Below, one piece after another: positions 5,296-6,624 of a DNA stretch of 6,624 nt (its first letter is position 1; every line of letters starts with the position of its first letter). This stretch comes from Alphaproteobacteria bacterium (lineage in GTDB: Bacteria; Pseudomonadota; Alphaproteobacteria; CACIAM-22H2). A program made the translations under genes and the position numbers. The stretch is from positions 1 through 6,624 of the forward strand of contig VGEI01000204.1 of assembly GCA_016869415.1 (NCBI GenBank), in the 5' to 3' direction. Below the pieces are notes generated by a model, which worked only from the letters and a program-made list of their open reading frames with translations, made no database searches and was not told where the DNA came from.

Positions 5296-6624
5296 ATGCA
5301 GTTCGGTTCCATCCCGCTCGCCGAGGCCGAGGGCGCCATCCTCGCCCACGGTATCAAGCTTGAGGGCCGCGCACTCAAGAAGGGCCGCGTGCTCTCGGCC
5401 GAGGACGTGGCCGCCCTAGCCAAGGCCGGCCATGCCAGCGTGGTCGCAGCAAGGCTCGAGCCCGACGACGTACCCGAGGATGCTGCAGCAGCCCGTATCG
5501 CCGCAGCCATTACCGGTGACAACCTGACACGCAGCGCTGCCTTCACCGGGCGCTGCAATCTATTTGCCGCTCAGCGCGGCTTGGTAGTTGTCGACAGCGA
5601 ACGGCTCGACCGTCTCAACCTGATTGACGAGGCGGTCACCGTAGCCACGGTGGCGCCCTTCACCCTAGTCGAGCCGCGCCAGATGGTCGGCACGGTGAAG
5701 ATCATTCCTTTCGCTGTGTCCGCCGGCACCATGGTCGAAGCGGAGAAGGTGGTCGGCAACCGGCCGCTGGTCCGCGTTGCCGCCTTCCGCGCCAAGCGCG
5801 TCGGCCTGATCCAGACCCGCCTGCCCGCCCTCAAGGAAAGCGTACTGAGCAAGACAGTCGCCACGACCAGAGCCCGCGTCGCTGCGCTCGGCAGCGAGTT
5901 GGTGGCGGACACCATCGTCGATCACGACGAGAAGGCCATAGCCTCCGCGATATCGGCGCAGCGCAAGCAGGGTTTTGACCCGATCCTTGTCATGGGCGCC
6001 TCGGCCATAGTCGACCGGCGCGACGCCATCCCCTCCGGCATCGTCGCCGGCGGCGGCGAGGTCATCCATTTCGGCATGCCGGTCGACCCTGGCAACCTGT
6101 TGCTTCTTGGCCGTGTTGGCGAGACCCCCGTGCTCGGCCTGCCCGGTTGTGCCCGCTCGCCCAAGCTCAACGGCTTCGACTGGGTACTGCAGCGCCTCCT
6201 CGCGGACGTGCCGGTAGGCAGGAAAGACATCATGCGCATGGGCGCCGGCGGTCTCTTGACGGAGATCGAGACCCGCCCGCTGCCGCGTGGCGAAGCCGGC
6301 CCTGCTCCCGCTGCGCCGCGCGCCCCGCAGATCGCTGCCGTAATCATGGCCGCCGGGCGCTCAAGCCGCATGGCTCCCGCCAACAAGCTGCTCAGCGACG
6401 TCGACGGCCGCGCCATGGTGCAAGGCGCGGTCGATACGGCGCTGGCCTCGCAGGCCAAGCCTGTGATCGTAGTCATCGGCCATGACGGCACACGGGTGCG
6501 CGAGGCGCTGGCCGGAAAGCCGGTGCAGTTCGTCGACAATCCTGACTACGCCGCAGGCCTCAGCACGTCTCTACGTGCGGGGCTCCGTGCAATGGAAGGA
6601 ATTAACTTAGACGGCGCGGTGTTC
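5296..6624 (+). CDS. Molybdopterin-binding (MoCF-like) / MocA-like nucleotidyltransferase fusion (3' partial)
   Basis: This is a two-domain molybdenum-cofactor protein. The 443 visible residues run off the window; from family size roughly 90-100 more are expected. The start ATG follows an in-frame TAA at 5281-5283, and MQFGSIPLAEAEGAILAH fits the family's conserved N-terminus. Residues 1-165 include FTGRCNLFA at 83-91 and VGTVKIIPFAV at 131-141. A MoCF/MoeA-like molybdopterin-binding domain covers about 168-305, with VMGASAIVDRRDAIPSG at 232-248, GMPVDPGNLLLLG at 260-272 and GLPGCARSPKLNGFDW at 281-296. A short linker with MGAGGLL (315-321) and a Pro/Ala-rich stretch (about 329-345) leads to the nucleotidyltransferase. 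That domain shows AAVIMAAGRSSRMAPANKLL at 347-366 and NPDYAAGLSTSLRAGL at 415-430, as in MocA, which converts molybdopterin cofactor to the cytosine dinucleotide form. The nucleotide (CTP versus GTP) is inferred, with CTP favoured because Mo hydroxylases use MCD. It is divergent from the oxygenase gene. Confidence 0.92.
   Translation, partial: MQFGSIPLAEAEGAILAHGIKLEGRALKKGRVLSAEDVAALAKAGHASVVAARLEPDDVPEDAAAARIAAAITGDNLTRSAAFTGRCNLFAAQRGLVVVDSERLDRLNLIDEAVTVATVAPFTLVEPRQMVGTVKIIPFAVSAGTMVEAEKVVGNRPLVRVAAFRAKRVGLIQTRLPALKESVLSKTVATTRARVAALGSELVADTIVDHDEKAIASAISAQRKQGFDPILVMGASAIVDRRDAIPSGIVAGGGEVIHFGMPVDPGNLLLLGRVGETPVLGLPGCARSPKLNGFDWVLQRLLADVPVGRKDIMRMGAGGLLTEIETRPLPRGEAGPAPAAPRAPQIAAVIMAAGRSSRMAPANKLLSDVDGRAMVQGAVDTALASQAKPVIVVIGHDGTRVREALAGKPVQFVDNPDYAAGLSTSLRAGLRAMEGINLDGAVF

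Noticed and set aside
5922..6539. Minus-strand 205-codon frame opposite the MocA-like fusion gene
   Set aside because: Ser/Arg/Pro-rich shadow translation without motifs, opposite a frame that has well-conserved molybdopterin and nucleotidyltransferase motifs.

Overview
The window is a GC-rich bacterial chromosome segment, almost entirely coding. It shows the strong third-position G/C bias and long antisense shadow frames of high-GC Proteobacteria. An alphaproteobacterium (Rhizobiales or Rhodospirillales type) is my best guess. The main reason is the gene set: a MoxR ATPase, a CoxE-type VWA protein, a split XdhC pair and a molybdopterin-binding/nucleotidyltransferase fusion. This is inferred from protein families; nothing in the window proves the taxon.

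Region 1 (2-1335) holds the 3' end of one inner-membrane permease gene and a complete second one. Together they are the MalF/MalG-type pair of a CUT1-like carbohydrate ABC importer. The substrate-binding protein and ATPase are not in view, so the substrate cannot be assigned.

Region 2 (1412-4573) is a four-gene operon whose members are joined by three successive 4-bp ATGA overlaps: a MoxR/CoxD AAA+ ATPase, a CoxE VWA protein, a short XdhC N-terminal-domain protein and a separate XdhC C-terminal Rossmann-domain protein. By family knowledge these are maturation factors for molybdenum hydroxylases (CO dehydrogenase/xanthine dehydrogenase family). The ATPase and VWA protein act as a chaperone pair on the active site, and XdhC handles and protects the molybdenum cofactor.

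Region 3 (4570-5229, minus strand) is a 2OG-Fe(II) oxygenase-like gene that lies convergent to the operon and overlaps its last stop codon.

Region 4 (5296 to the window end, plus strand) starts divergently after a 66-bp gap. It is a large two-domain protein, cut by the window edge: a MoCF-like molybdopterin-binding region followed by a MocA/MobA-like nucleotidyltransferase, expected to finish the cofactor by adding a nucleotide.

The unifying theme is maturation of a molybdenum hydroxylase. No large, medium or small hydroxylase subunit (coxL/M/S or xdhA/B type) is in the window. The client enzyme must therefore lie outside it, and its identity is the main open question. I see no tRNA, rRNA, CRISPR array, insertion sequence or phage gene.
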